Positions 47,936 through 58,730 of a stretch of 64,000 nucleotides of DNA are shown here, piece after piece. The notes below the pieces were generated by a model. It saw nothing but the letters and a program-made list of their open reading frames with translations. It was not told the origin of the DNA and ran no database searches. The translations under genes and the position numbers were made by a program. This stretch comes from Agriotes lineatus (lineage: Eukaryota > Arthropoda > Insecta > Coleoptera > Elateridae), in NCBI GenBank assembly GCA_940337035.1, contig OW679203.1:30575495-30639494 (forward strand). Direction: 5' to 3'. Position 1 is the first letter of the stretch. The number at the start of each line of letters is the position of its first letter.

Positions 47936-49499
47936 ATAACTTTTTCGTGTCCAGATAGATTTTCTTATTTATAGAATGCGCTGGCCGGCTGAATTCTGCG
48001 TGGAATAATATCAAACACGACATACTAGACCATATATAAAAAAGCCATATGAAATGCAATAAAATGTATGATGTGGTAGCTCGTGTAGCTCGTTTCTTTA
48101 ATGGTGGAAGCCTTGTATGTGTAGGAAAACCAACCTCGTGTTTTCGAATGTCTGATTGAATAAGTCAACGAGTCAATTTTTTTCTATATATCCAAATAAT
48201 CATAAGTCTGTCCATACGCGGTGATGTAGTTATATTAATAACTAACACTGTAGGTACTCTTTATTTATGCTAGATTTGGACTTATTTATATCCAACGGTT
48301 GCCAAAGTACGAAAAAACAGCAGCCTCAATTGTCCAGTGGTCCCTTTGTCCAGCGGAGAAAGGACAGTTTATACTAGCACCATACTTTTATAAATTTTAT
48401 AATAAACGATACTCCACTTTTTAAATTTTAACTTTCTGCATCCTTTGGAATAATTGTGGTATCTCATAACATAAACTGAAGTTAACACAATTCATGTTCA
48501 CAACTGTTCAAGGTGGCAGTACTTCTTACAGGATTTTGTAATTCCAAGTAATTGGGGGATTTTAGATAAAAGCAAAACAGTTTTATAAAATGCAGGTAAA
48601 CCTTGCAACTGAATACAGTCGAAACTTTCTGAGAAATACAATGTGCAGTTTGTTTGTTAAAGTTTTCGATTTAAATTGAGTTTTAAGCCATTTCCTACAA
48701 TTTTAATTTGCATCATAAGCTAGTTTAAAACCTCTATTTACGCAATGCAAATGGAAACCTTAACTTCGTATTTCTTTACTCTTACTCGGTATCTGCAGTT
48801 GGTACTTACTCTCTAATTTCACCGCCATCTCGGTGTCTAATAATATTTACATTTATATTAAACTTTGAAATATTTCCCGGTGTGAGAGCTAATCCGCGGT
48901 AAGGGATCCATTGTAATTTAATATAATCAGAATTTAGTGCATGCCTGAATACATGAAAGTATTTCCCTGGGCGTTTTGCTCCTCTCAAAGACACTGAATT
49001 GCTGTCATAATTTTCAGGGGCGTGCAGTTTCCTAAAATTGGGAATTACAAACCTAAATACAAAATATGAAATAATTAACAATGAATAAACAAAGACACTT
49101 CACCGATCTGTTCAGTTATTTACTCATTTTCTATGTTTCCTTCGCCATCGATAGATAACCATAGCTCGAAGTTAACATTTGCGTTTATTTCTCTCGTTTT
49201 CTTGATCTATTATTACCGTAGGTTCGTTTCATATGGCTTTCCCCTGTCTTAGGAGATTTTACAATAATTACCGATTCTTTGACCTGTACCTTTTTCAGAT
49301 TTTAAATATGAAAGCGTATGCTACGTAAGTTTCCTAGTAAAGGTGGATATCTACAAATCTACTCCGCGTAATCAACAATTTACTGTTGTTGTTATGAACA
49401 TCGAACATTAAATGACTGGCGCTGAGTAAAAACACAAGTCTCTAATGTTGCGAATGGTTCATAAGCTTAATTTCCAAATCGTGCTTCTGTTTCATTATT
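47936..49499. other. No gene recognised
   Basis: AT-rich. The minus frame 48806-49081 (91 codons) has no known motif. Confidence 0.5.
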
Positions 49500-50220
49500 T
49501 TTACCTTTTATCTTAATACCTGAGCTTGAAATTCAAATTGCTGCAAAAACACCTAGCCTCACTTCCAATCCAAAATAACCAAGCAATGTCTCCTCAGTCC
49601 TACCAAAGGCAACAAGAGTCTCAATCGAACATTATCGCAGTCGCAACTCGACAAAACAAAATTCACCAGTACCAAAAAGAACTTCAGAAATGTGGACAGA
49701 GACACGCAGTACTAGCTGCAGCCCAAACGATCACTATAATACAAACTCAAAATCCCCAGATCAACAAACAACTTAACCACAATTACATCAGCTGTACAAC
49801 AAACTAGCTCAGTAACAGACCATAAACGATCTTATAACGAAAATCCAATTCCTCAGCGAAAACAGCGCTGTGGTGCACGAAGAGCATTACAAACATGAAC
49901 AAGAAATTGAAATATTCCTCAGACATAATAATATCGATATATTATTCATTTCTCATATTTACTTCTCAAACAAAAGTTCTTTAAAATACCGAATCATCTC
50001 TCAGCCAATCTAATCAGAAAACAAATCAAACATTTTCAACCACCGGAACTTAAAGAAGACTTCTTGCAAGCATTACGCATTATGATAGAGAACTGTCACG
50101 GACCCCTAATAACCTTAACTGCCTACTGTTCATTTACTCGTAATTATCCGTCAAATAAAAAAAAGTTAATTTATTGCGTTCTGGAAAACGGATTATTGGC
50201 AGGAGGTAACCTGTTACATT
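49500..50220 (+). pseudogene. Jockey-like LINE relic (ORF1 tail and ORF2 endonuclease start)
   Basis: The frame 49526-49807 is Gln/Asn-rich (RQNKIHQYQKELQKCGQ...), as in the low-complexity tail of Jockey-type ORF1. After it, broken frames read EIEIFLRHNNIDILFISHIY (the NNIDILLISETH box at the start of the endonuclease), then PPELKEDFLQALRIMIENCH with GPLITLTAYCS (the strand IxVxxxxGPLxIxAVYCPP) and ENGLLAGGNLLH (the RFIxGGDYNAKH box, with the Asp-Tyr-Asn part lost). The endonuclease normally nicks target DNA to prime reverse transcription. The expected catalytic Glu of SETH is replaced by His here, and the copy ends before the catalytic His region. Dead copy. Possibly related to the Jockey-like relic at 53240. 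Confidence 0.75.
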
Positions 50221-51251
50221 AATTTTTCAAGCTAACGCACGCTAGCAAAAATTCCGCCAGCTGAACACATTTTCAAACCACCAGCCACGTGTTTAAACGG
50301 CCTATTCTTTGATAACGGACGCCGCCGTCTCATAAATTAATCAAGCAGACGGGTGTGCATGTGCGTAGCCTAGCAGCCTTCGAATAAGTAGACTCCCTCC
50401 GTCGTAGCTGCGAGTAACTCATATGCTCGTCTCCTTTGTCGAGAATTTGGATGTCAATGAAAACGACCATTAGGGCATTAAAAAGGCAGTAAACGTCATT
50501 TCAGGGTTGATATGTAAGCCATAAAAAACACACATGTTGAGCAGAAACCCCTTCTCGCAAGCTTGGCTAAAAATCGGTCACGCTATCTCTCATCTTCGTA
50601 GCGCTTCAGCTAACCACATTGCCGAATTAATCGCCTGCTCCATTTTTAAGCAATAGTTGCAAACATCTTATTGTTTTTAGCCCCAATCGAGCGTCTTTTC
50701 CAGTATCACGACATCCGGATCTTTAAAAAAGGCTTTGCGGAAACCTCTGTTCATTCAGAATTCAGTCAGACCGTTCTGGAGCAAGTTGTGCAGTTGATGT
50801 CGAGTGGCTTAACGTGTGTATGTGACCACGATCAGTTTAAATTTCCGGAGGATATCTCCTCATACCGCTCTGCAGGATCAATTACGGAGTCGACTAACCT
50901 GGGTCACTTAAGGAGTGCTTACCGGAGTTTCGTATCGTCTATCGTCTAGTTAGCAGCACTCCCGGATTTCCTGTTGACAGTATTAACCACGTTACCCAAT
51001 TCCTCACTCTATTCAGCACCGCTTGCCATTTCTGTTTCTATTTGGACTTCCTGCATTCTTCAACAGTTCCTGCAGAGACAAAGATCCTAGCGCGTTCCAG
51101 AAAGACATAAGCAACACAAATCACAAGCAGGATCTTGCAAGGTACTGTATAAAATTTACATTAATGATATACTTCAATCGGTTTTGCTAAGTGAAATAGT
51201 GCAGCGTAAGCAAATTAAAGTGGCGCACGTTTGAAAGGCCTGGTATGACGT
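50221..51251. other. No gene recognised; 92-codon frame
   Basis: The plus frame 50671-50949 (92 codons) is compositionally ordinary and begins 2 bp after a TTTTTAG acceptor-like site, but I recognise no domain and see no clear donor. The rest has no feature. Confidence 0.35.
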
Positions 51252-51274
51252 TTATATTTATTTATTTATTTAGC
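51252..51274. repeat. (TTTA)n microsatellite
   Basis: About five tetranucleotide units, TATTTATATTTATTTATTTA. Confidence 0.9.
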
Positions 51275-53239
51275 GTATGGCATTTTAAGGCATACATGAA
51301 AATATTAAATTTTTATAAATAAAATTGTATATTGCAATAGTTGCACCTCTCTACATTTAAATCCTATATTTATTTACTTTAATATTACTTAATGCAATTT
51401 TAGACTCTTAATAGGGTGTGGGTCGTTAATCTAGTTATCTGTTCTTTGTGTTATTTTTATTTCACTCAATTAATTGTTTTTCTTATTCAATATTCTTCTA
51501 TAGAATTAATTAAGACCAACCTGATTTCCTCTTATTTCACTGCTATTCACATTAAACACTACTGCTCCTGACGTTCTCAGCTAAGCTCATTGACAGCTCC
51601 TCCAACCAACCCGAACACGTCCAAACCCCAGACTCCTACAGACACAGTCTCGCTCCTCACACTCCTACTCGCTACTGTCAATCCAACAGCTTCCTGGTAT
51701 GTTCCCACTAACAGATGGTATGCAAACTAATTTTCCATTGTCCTCAGCTCCTACCATGTAGTAACCAAACAGAACAATCTAACTCATTCAGTCACGTCAG
51801 CAACCCCAATAAAATGATTGACTAGTCTTCCGTAGAATCTCCAACTGCAGTAATGAACATTAATTATACCTTGTATATGCCAAACAATCCAAATCCACTC
51901 AAATATTGTTATCTTCTTCTTACTTGTAACTAATTAAACTGTATTCTACAATCTCTTCAATGATTGTATGCTTGTATTAACCGTTAATTATATTTTCACT
52001 TATCTTCACTTTGTAAACTTGTTAAAAATCTTTTTTATTTGTATAAGATCAAATTATTTTCGAAATTAAAGTAAAAATTTCTAGTTTTTAATAATTCTAA
52101 ATGGATTTTTCAAAAATGTGTTTACATAATTTTAATTTGTTATTTCTTACTCTTATTTAAACAAAAATACCCTTTATATAGTTACAATTATTACTGCACA
52201 CTTTTAAAACTTAAATAATCTGATCCATACCTACTACACTTCTTTATTCTCATAGTAAGCATATCTTTCATATTAACTTCCACCACCATTACTGAATACT
52301 CAATTGCTATAACTTTTAAAATAAATTCCAATTTGCCTCAAATTTAATTTCTATTACTCAATTCAACTTAACCAACAATCTTATTCAAAATTTTCTAAAA
52401 TTGATTGTATTAATCTACCAAATCTATTTCTTTTAATTTTTATTTAATAAGTGACCTATGTGTATCATAAAATATAATTAATTATATTATATAACGTAGA
52501 TATAATGGTAAGGACAGTCATTATCGTTTCACCAATTATTAATCCGTTAAATAGTTAAGCAGGATTACCAATGAAAATATCTAGCCGGTTGTAAAACACA
52601 ATGACGTCATGTAGGGCTTAGTATTCAGTTAGTAAGTCAGCTGTTATCCTTGTACAACGTAATTCTGGTGTTTTGACGTCAATAGAATTATAATTACTCT
52701 GTGCTTTCTTTTGATCTAGCGATTGTTGCATACGTTCTTTCCTGTATTTGAGTGTAAAAGATTCTAGCTGTAGGGAATCACTTAAAATGAGTTCTATACG
52801 GGACAGCCATAGGAAGGGCGTCGCTGCAGCAGTCGGTAACACAACTGAGGATGAATTTCTCTTTCCGCTTTTAAGAAATTGTCCATTTGTATCGACAAAA
52901 AAGCGATGGCGCTGAAGGCATTATATTTCCTTCATAATTTATCAAGTTTCTGCCCGGTGTAAGACAAATCTCGGAATAACCTACGCCCTCTCAACTAAGC
53001 CAAGCGGCAATTCTTTATTATCACCACTCCGGACAAGCTGGGCTTGTGATAACCCAATATGTCATAATCTCGTTTTATCTGGTAATAAACGATAACCTAA
53101 AATACAACTTGCTTTGCCACGTACTAGCTCAGCGGCCCAAGGAAGAGACCGGTCTGGCTTGACTTTTTCTAAAAAATCGCATCATGTTGGGAGTTACACT
53201 TGAACCAAGCAAGCTCCTCTATCATTGAAAAGAAAATAA
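51275..53239. other. No gene recognised (2 kb)
   Basis: A pyrimidine/C-rich stretch at 51540-51800 contrasts with very AT-rich flanks and may be a decayed gag or UTR of an element. No motif supports this. TGACGTCA lies near 52602. Confidence 0.45.
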
Positions 53240-53735
53240 ACCAATAAAATTGTTCAATAAAAGAACCGATTAGAACTGATACAGGACACTACATACCAAT
53301 TGAATATGGAATCCCATTAAAACAAAAGAATTCCCAAGATCAGCAGTCTCCAACTTTACCAATATAATCCAGGATTTTGTTTGGGAAGTAACATCCGAAA
53401 CCCGGACAAAACTCTAAGAATTAATAAAAATGCTACAGGACTGCCAAGCTTTCGACAGAGTGCTTTTGCCTACACTGAAAAAGTGAATACCACAGTACTA
53501 ATTTACCATCCTCAAATCATTCCCAGAAAAAAGGCACTTGCAAATAAAATATAGCCAAGAAATAAGTGATCTGAGTCCCCGAAGTGCTTATACTGAGCCC
53601 AATGTAATACCTAATCTTTACATCAGATTTTTCTACTAACATGCATTATATTACTGCGAATTTGCCGACTACAAGGTTGTGACTTTAGCACCTGAATAAA
53701 TTAAATTTATACACAATCACCTTCTCTGAATTTGA
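53240..53735 (+). pseudogene. Jockey-like LINE reverse transcriptase relic, part 1
   Basis: The plus strand reads LQDCQAFDRVLLPTLKK (the DVxQAFDxVWHxxLLxKL motif A), ILKSFPEKRHLQIKYSQEIS with DLSP (the LKSYLxxRxFxVKxxxxxS block), then degraded motif B, and EFADYKVVTLAPE (motif C, normally FADDTAVLA; here the second Asp is Tyr) followed by FIHNHL. The order is that of Jockey-clade RTs. It is broken by stops and cut near 53730, where an LTR-type insertion starts; the thumb region resumes at 54890. Confidence 0.75.
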
Positions 53736-53770
53736 AGTCGGAAACATTAGTCACAATCTGAGCTTGAATA

Positions 53771-54120
53771 TGTCATGCGCAATGACTTCCGATAAATGAC
53801 CGAGCCACCAAGGTTCCACTAGAAGATAGCCTACCTAATAGCGGCTCTAGAGGGTATAAAAGCAATATGCTCACTCTTGTCAAGAACCTTGAATTCAGCA
53901 CTCTATCAATCAGTTTTACGCCCTAAGGACGACGACGGTAGCCAGCCCTTTCAGTAAGTCCCGCCCGATCCAGCTGAGCGACTAGCTGCCAGTTCTCAGT
54001 TGAATCCAGATTCTTTTCCTGCAAACTTGTCTTGTATCCGATTCTAAAGTTTATCCGATATTTCGGTGGCAAAGTCCCAAGTTTCCACAGTCTACTGCAA
54101 CGCCCTTACCGTCTCCTACA
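53771..54120 (+). mobile_element. Gypsy-type LTR, probable (about 350 bp)
   Basis: Begins TGTCATGCGCAATGACTTCC and ends CCGTCTCCTACA (TG...CA). It contains TATAAAAGC, then a GC-richer region with TTTACGCCCTAAGGACGACG downstream as in U3-R-U5 organisation. It is followed, about 210 bp later, by a gag-like scrap. Overall composition is unlike its AT-rich neighbours. No second copy of this LTR is present in the window, and the primer-binding site is not recognisable. Confidence 0.5.
53855..53862 (+). promoter_or_regulatory. TATA box in the LTR
   Basis: TATAAAAG preceded by GAGGG, about 85 bp into the putative LTR, as expected for a U3 promoter. Confidence 0.5.
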
Positions 54121-54299
54121 CCATGTAAAAAGATATAATAGGCAGCAGCTCCAATTGCAATTTATAACCTCCTAAGTAAGCGACAACTGCTCACAAAGAA
54201 AAATAACCTTGAGTCGTAATTGCCGCTTTAATGGAGCAAGAAATCTACCTATTTGAGAAAGAAGCTTCCCTTCCAACAAAAGAAGAAGATTCACCTGCC

Positions 54300-54490
54300 T
54301 CTCCAGTATCTGCAGCGTCCTACAAAACTCTCCGGAAACATGGTTTGAAGTCCTGCAATACGAGCCGGTAAGCATCAGTACCCTTGGCTAGATTACCTTT
54401 AAGGTAAAAGCAGTAGTACAAAGTATCTCTGACCGCGTGAACTGGCACATTACGATCTTTAACACTATCATGACCTGCGGACAATCCCAA
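54300..54490 (+). pseudogene. LTR-retrotransposon gag scrap
   Basis: The plus strand reads NSPETWFEVLQYEP at 54326-54367, then (after a stop) ITFKVKAVVQSISDRVNWHI. This matches the PxxWFxxLExxF...K(F)xxVVxxLxxxV layout at the start of Gypsy-type gag (capsid) proteins. It is short, interrupted, and lies just downstream of the LTR. Capsid would package element RNA; this fragment is non-functional. Confidence 0.5.
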
Positions 54491-54654
54491 AAGTTTTTCC
54501 GTGGGTGATAATTACCTTCAGATTCTCAATACAAAAGCGCCAGTTTGTACAGCAATTATTTTACAAGTGAGACCATTTTTAGTCACTTTAATTCTACATA
54601 TTTCCGTTACGTTTGAGGTGCCAGTCGATCGGAACGATTTTTTGAATTTTTGTT

Positions 54655-54790
54655 CAATGTACCTACATACATTATATAATTGATTTTAATTTAAGGGATT
54701 TTTGAACTGTATTATAAAAACCAATAGACATATTTTATGTAGACTGTTCTTTATCTATTTCACTTGAATAATAGCAAACCCTTGGCTTAC
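54655..54790. repeat. AT-rich repeat F4, copy 1 (LTR-end-like)
   Basis: Matches 55700-55828 in direct orientation: TACATA-ATTATATAATTGA, TTTGAACTGTATT, ACTGTTCTT, TTTCACTTGAA and TTGGCTTAC-type blocks. The TTTCACTTGAATAA signal near the end resembles LTR polyadenylation regions. Confidence 0.5.
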
Positions 54791-54889
54791 TGGCTATTTA
54801 TGAAGGTAAAATTGATTGCAAAATATAATTTTCTATAACTATCCTTACCATAGCAAAATATTACATAAGTATTACAAGGTCGTATTACA

Positions 54890-55290
54890 CAATTATTCAA
54901 CAGCAGCAGCTACACTCTGAATCTGTACAAAATCCTAAATGGGCAGAAAGTGGAGGATTAATGTTGATGCAGGGAAACCCGTTTATATCATATACACCAA
55001 ATGTAGAGGTATCTCACCTCAAATTTTTAATGAACAGCGCTCTACGAACACAGGTTGCTAGAGTAAAATACTTGAATATGCACTTAGATAAGAGACTGGC
55101 ACGAAAAAACTACGTTTGGAAAAAATTCGGCAAGCATTATTAGCTAGTTGGTCGTAAATTCAAGTTACCTAAGCAAAATTCTGGTTCATAAAGTAACATT
55201 CAAACCAATGTGGACATACGGTTTACAGTTATGGAAAACAACTGCAAACTTAACTATCCAAATAATGGTGGTTACACAACTAGTGTGTTT
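54890..55290 (+). pseudogene. Jockey-like LINE relic, part 2 (RT thumb/C-terminus)
   Basis: The frame 54961-55143 ends RTQVARVKYLNMHLDKRLAR, KNYVWKKFGKHY, equivalent to the VKYLGxxLDxRLTWxxHIxxK block that follows the RT palm. The frame from 55148 reads SSYLSKILVHKVTFKPMWTY, GLQLWKTTANLTIQI, equivalent to SxLxLxNKLLIYKxVLKPIWTYGIQLWGTAS. Together they continue part 1 at 53240-53735 after a 1.15-kb interruption. A Leu-to-stop change at 55141 and a frame change separate the two frames. Confidence 0.8.
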
Positions 55291-55699
55291 AAATTTTACT
55301 TCGCCAATTTCAGTCAGAACTTACGCCCGACTTCTAGCGTGCAAATTACAATCGAAGCAAAAACCTCCGCGATGCTTGAAGTCTCGAGCAAACTGCCATA
55401 GGAAGAAGATAGTTTCGCTAGCTGTAAGTCTCAAGGAGAGCTTAAGCTCCGAGGCCTTCAGCCAGAACAGTACTGAGCTCTGCCAGTCTCGCCACCCGCC
55501 AATCTAGCCACCAGTCCGTGAGTCCCAAGTTAAAAGCCTTTTCCTAAACATTCTTCTGCACCCGCCTTTCTAGCCAAGCCGTATCTCTGCAGCGAAACTC
55601 GACCCTTAACCAGATTCGTAAACCCCATGAAGTGGATGTGGTCTCTTCTGTAACGAGAAAAGCAAATTTTGGTTAGTTCCGAGGCCCTACGTCGCCATA
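55291..55699. other. GC-richer stretch before repeat F4 copy 2
   Basis: Overlapping short frames without motifs. With 55700-55828 it may form a second LTR-like sequence, but the matching upstream part of copy 1 is unclear. Confidence 0.4.
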
Positions 55700-55828
55700 T
55701 CGTTTTGTACATAAATGTATATAATTAATTGAAGAGGTTTCGATTTGTATTTATACAGAACAATATATGTATATTATTGCAACTGTTCTTATTCTTTCAC
55801 TTGAAATAAAACGAATTCATGGCTTACG
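55700..55828. repeat. AT-rich repeat F4, copy 2
   Basis: Direct-orientation counterpart of 54655-54790, with TTCACTTGAAATAAA and TGGCTTAC near its end. Confidence 0.5.
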
Positions 55829-56246
55829 GAGCTGCCATTAAGAGCAAGTAATTAGCTAAATTTAACCTGACCAGAGCAAAAATTTTTTAGAAATTCAAGT
55901 TATTATAATACGTAAAACGGTTTTAGAATAAAATGTTACGCGCGTAATTCGAGAGAAACGCGGACATTTTAAGTGAATACGGTAAAAATTAAAATAAGTA
56001 AATGCACTGAAAAATACCTAATCAAATTATCATATAACCCATATGCTTACCCAATGTAGCTGCTTGGCAATAGTGTACAAACGTATAAAGTAAACAGGTT
56101 TTAGGATATTAAGCCTTTATTTACATATACAAAAGTAGTAGACTGGTAACTAAGTCATAACTGTATCTGTACGGTTATAGTCCTTTACCCTACGTGGCAA
56201 CCATTACCATACTGCAACCGATAATAGTATTTAACATTACTAGCTT
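55829..56246. other. AT-rich spacer
   Basis: Nothing seen. Confidence 0.5.
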
Positions 56247-56338
56247 GGTAAGAGGGTTTTTTCTGGCGAATAGAAGGATATGACTGGAGAGCTGCAGGCG
56301 AGCCAGTCACCTTCATGAGCCAGTAAAACCTCTTACCT
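56247..56338. repeat. Imperfect 90-bp hairpin
   Basis: GGTAAGAGGGTTTTTTCTGG...GAAGGATATGACTGG on the left pairs with CCAGTCACCTTC...CCAGTAAAACCTCTTACC on the right, around a short GC-rich loop. Confidence 0.75.
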
Positions 56339-56344
56339 TGCGTG

Positions 56345-56628
56345 TATTGTTGAATATTTTATTTGTTCCTCACTTGTAAATAACTAAAAATTTACCATTT
56401 ATTCAAAATGTCAAACTGACAAGCAACTAAATTCATCAGTATGACACATACTAAGGAAGACAACTATGGCTTTGCACGCTATCATTTATTTATGAGCACG
56501 CTTGTAAAACTGACAGTTAATTTGTAAAGATTTTACAAGTTAGTAACTTGTTAAAATAAACTTTCTTGATTAATACAGTGACTTGATAAATTGATGTTTA
56601 TAAGTGAGGAACAAATAAACTATTAAAC
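56345..56628. mobile_element. TIR element (about 284 bp)
   Basis: 33-bp subterminal inverted repeats with about three mismatches: 56347-56379 (TTTATTTGTTCCTCACTT core) and 56594-56626 (AAGTGAGGAACAAATAAA core). The interior is AT-rich and non-coding. It directly abuts the hairpin at 56247-56338. Confidence 0.65.
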
Positions 56629-57593
56629 ACACCACGGATGGTGTGAATCATAACAGACTTAGATGTCTTAAAATCCTCGCTCTAACATCTGTAGCAGTTA
56701 TGATACTCATAACATTCCTAGATATGTTAATAACTATAAAAAAATATATTTCCCACATATATTCTAAACTGTCGATCTCTGGTAATAAACTCAACATTAC
56801 TCGTTTAACAACAATAGCAAATAACAAATGAGTTACATTCAAAGGAATGTACTCCCATACCATTGTCATGTCATTTTATTATACTGTACCATTAATTTTG
56901 CTTATTTTAATAGAGATGGAAAGTAGAAAGAAGTTCATAAATAAAAACCGTAATTCAAATTCTGTTTCACGTACGATCATGTACGATCCCAAGCTTGAAA
57001 CTGTAGTGTTTATTAACATTTACACACTATTAATTAGCAACGAAATATAACACATGCCGTAATGTTTATCACTGAAGAACTACTGCAATTGAACTCTTGC
57101 ACACCCTGTACTTTTGGGACACATATGGTAAATCACGTAAATGGCAAGAGTGTTGCCTATGTATAAGGGACACTATCTTACTGCACTACTGAATATGCAA
57201 TAATTAAGGGCGCCTACGCCTTTGCTCAGTAACAAGATGTTAAATATTTTGATACATCGTATCTGTTTCCGCGTATATACACAATGCGATATCAGATATA
57301 ACTTGCGGTGGAACATAATTAATCGTACACGTGTGTAAACAGCCACTAAACCTCGACAATAGATTCCGAAGCATTATCTCCAACAAAACCAGGATATTTC
57401 TTTGTAATATCGCCCCAGGGAGCACCCGCGCCATATATCAGCGCAGGCAATTAAATTAACGCCAAAGTCAAGCAGATCCCGAAAATACAATTAAATAACG
57501 GAAGTCTGCAGTAAAAAACCCGGATCCCCTTCCTCCCACGACCCAAAAATTATGCCCGTCTAGCAGCAGGCTATCACTTCCCGTTTGTTTCAG
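56629..57593. other. Upstream intron or 5' flank of the Ly6-like exon
   Basis: AT-rich until about 57400, then GC-richer and less T-biased up to the pyrimidine tract and CAG acceptor ending at 57593. Antisense chance frames only. Confidence 0.45.
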
Positions 57594-57599
57594 GTTGAT

Positions 57600-57801
57600 A
57601 TGTTGAGGATCAGCATGCTGTTGAGCTGTATTTTCATGACGAATTCTGCGCTGGACGACAGAAACCTACAAGCTAACAGTTTATCCAAGCGGGAAATTTC
57701 CGACGACTTCGACAAGTATGCCGTCACTTGCTACATCTGCGTGAATGTTTCTGACAACTTTATTTGCAACAAGTTCGCCATAGATAGGCCCTGCAAACCA
57801 G
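57600..57801 (+). CDS. Ly6/uPAR-like secreted or GPI-anchored protein, first coding exon
   Basis: The exon runs 57594-57801: a pyrimidine-rich acceptor (CTTCCCGTTTGTTTCAG) precedes it and a consensus donor (CAG, then GTGAGT at 57802) follows. The ATG is 6 bp into the exon, so upstream exon(s) should be 5' UTR. 67 full codons plus one base (phase 1). Residues 1 to about 17 are a hydrophobic signal peptide (MLRISMLLSCIFMTNSA). A polar linker follows, then YAVTCYICVNVSDNFICNKF and AIDRPCKP, with cysteines at 44, 47, 56 and 65. The CYxC start and spacing fit the three-finger Ly6 fold seen in insect Quiver/Boudin-type proteins, which modulate channels, receptors or septate junctions. The remaining cysteines and any GPI signal must lie in later exons; none was found before the window end. 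Ly6 membership rests on the first finger only, and which insect Ly6 gene it is cannot be said. Confidence 0.7.
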
Positions 57802-58606
57802 GTGAGTCTGTAGTTTCATAACGCGCTTTATTTTACCCTTACAATGCCACCCGTAGGGAATATTTACTCCAAAATTCACCTTCTAGAGATATTTTTTATT
57901 TCATGCATTCTCTCATATATGTACTGTCCGTTTTAGTATATGTACATTCAGAGCTGAAATTGAGTACGTGGGTTTAAGGCGCAAAGTTACAGAACACCAC
58001 TTGATAAATTGTACATCGTATAAGACAGCTCGGAATAGTTTGAGGCGTTTTTGTCTCAATTTCAGTCTTTACTAAGTTGTCATTATAGAAGAAAAAATAG
58101 GAAATATTATAACTGTTGCTGAAAATACGTCACTGATCGAATCTAAAGGGACCAGTATTGTCTATCGAAGCCTTGTATATCAACGCATTCTAGAAAAAAT
58201 CTTTCATAGATCGCGTGTAGATTTGCGGTGATTGCCCGTGGAAAATCTTTAAATTACCATTGGAGAAAATCTTCACTTTCATCGCCAGTAGGACGCAACT
58301 CTCACCGTCAACGTCCTGGAGAAGCTCCCCACTTCGCTTCCGTTTTGGAACAAGAAGTCGCATCACTTGCAACCTCGCCGTCATTGTTCAATTTTGGTGA
58401 AGTACGTCTAGCCAAGATTGTGTATGAAGCTTGGTATCTGTGATTTTCATAGTTTCCGTATTTTGCCGCTAATTGAACTGCGTTTCAGCTAAGTTTAATG
58501 TATGTTAATTATTTTATATTACATGTGGAATTTACTTTTAATTTAGAATGCACTAGAGTAAAAGTTTTTGCGTGTAAATTACCGCAAAATTTTGTATGTG
58601 CTTATA
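57802..58606. other. Probable intron of the Ly6-like gene
   Basis: Begins with the GTGAGT donor. Antisense frame pair at 58190-58443 lacks Ly6 cysteine patterns, so it is not taken as the next exon. Confidence 0.5.
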
Positions 58607-58730
58607 TGTCTTCCTCTTCTTCTTCTTCTTCTTCTCCTTCTTACTCTTATTATAGGCCAGTGGCCTGTTTTAACCGCAAAGTGGTTCCATGAGCCCTATT
58701 TGCCCTTATGCCAGGTAGGTGGCTAGCCTT
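58607..58730 (+). repeat. Dispersed repeat F3, copy 2, with (TTC)n
   Basis: Starts with a (TTC)9-type microsatellite, then TATTATAGGCCAGTGGCCTG, AAAGTGGTTCCATGA, TTTGCCCTTATGCC and GGTAGGTGGCTAGCCTT. It is inverted relative to 44634-44735. It lies inside the probable intron. Confidence 0.75.

Noticed and set aside
50671..50949. 92-codon frame just after an acceptor-like TTTTTAG
   Set aside because: No donor, no domain; kept only as part of an unassigned stretch.
58190..58443. Candidate second exon of the Ly6-like gene
   Set aside because: Lacks the expected cysteine pattern on both strands and has no clear phase-1 acceptor.
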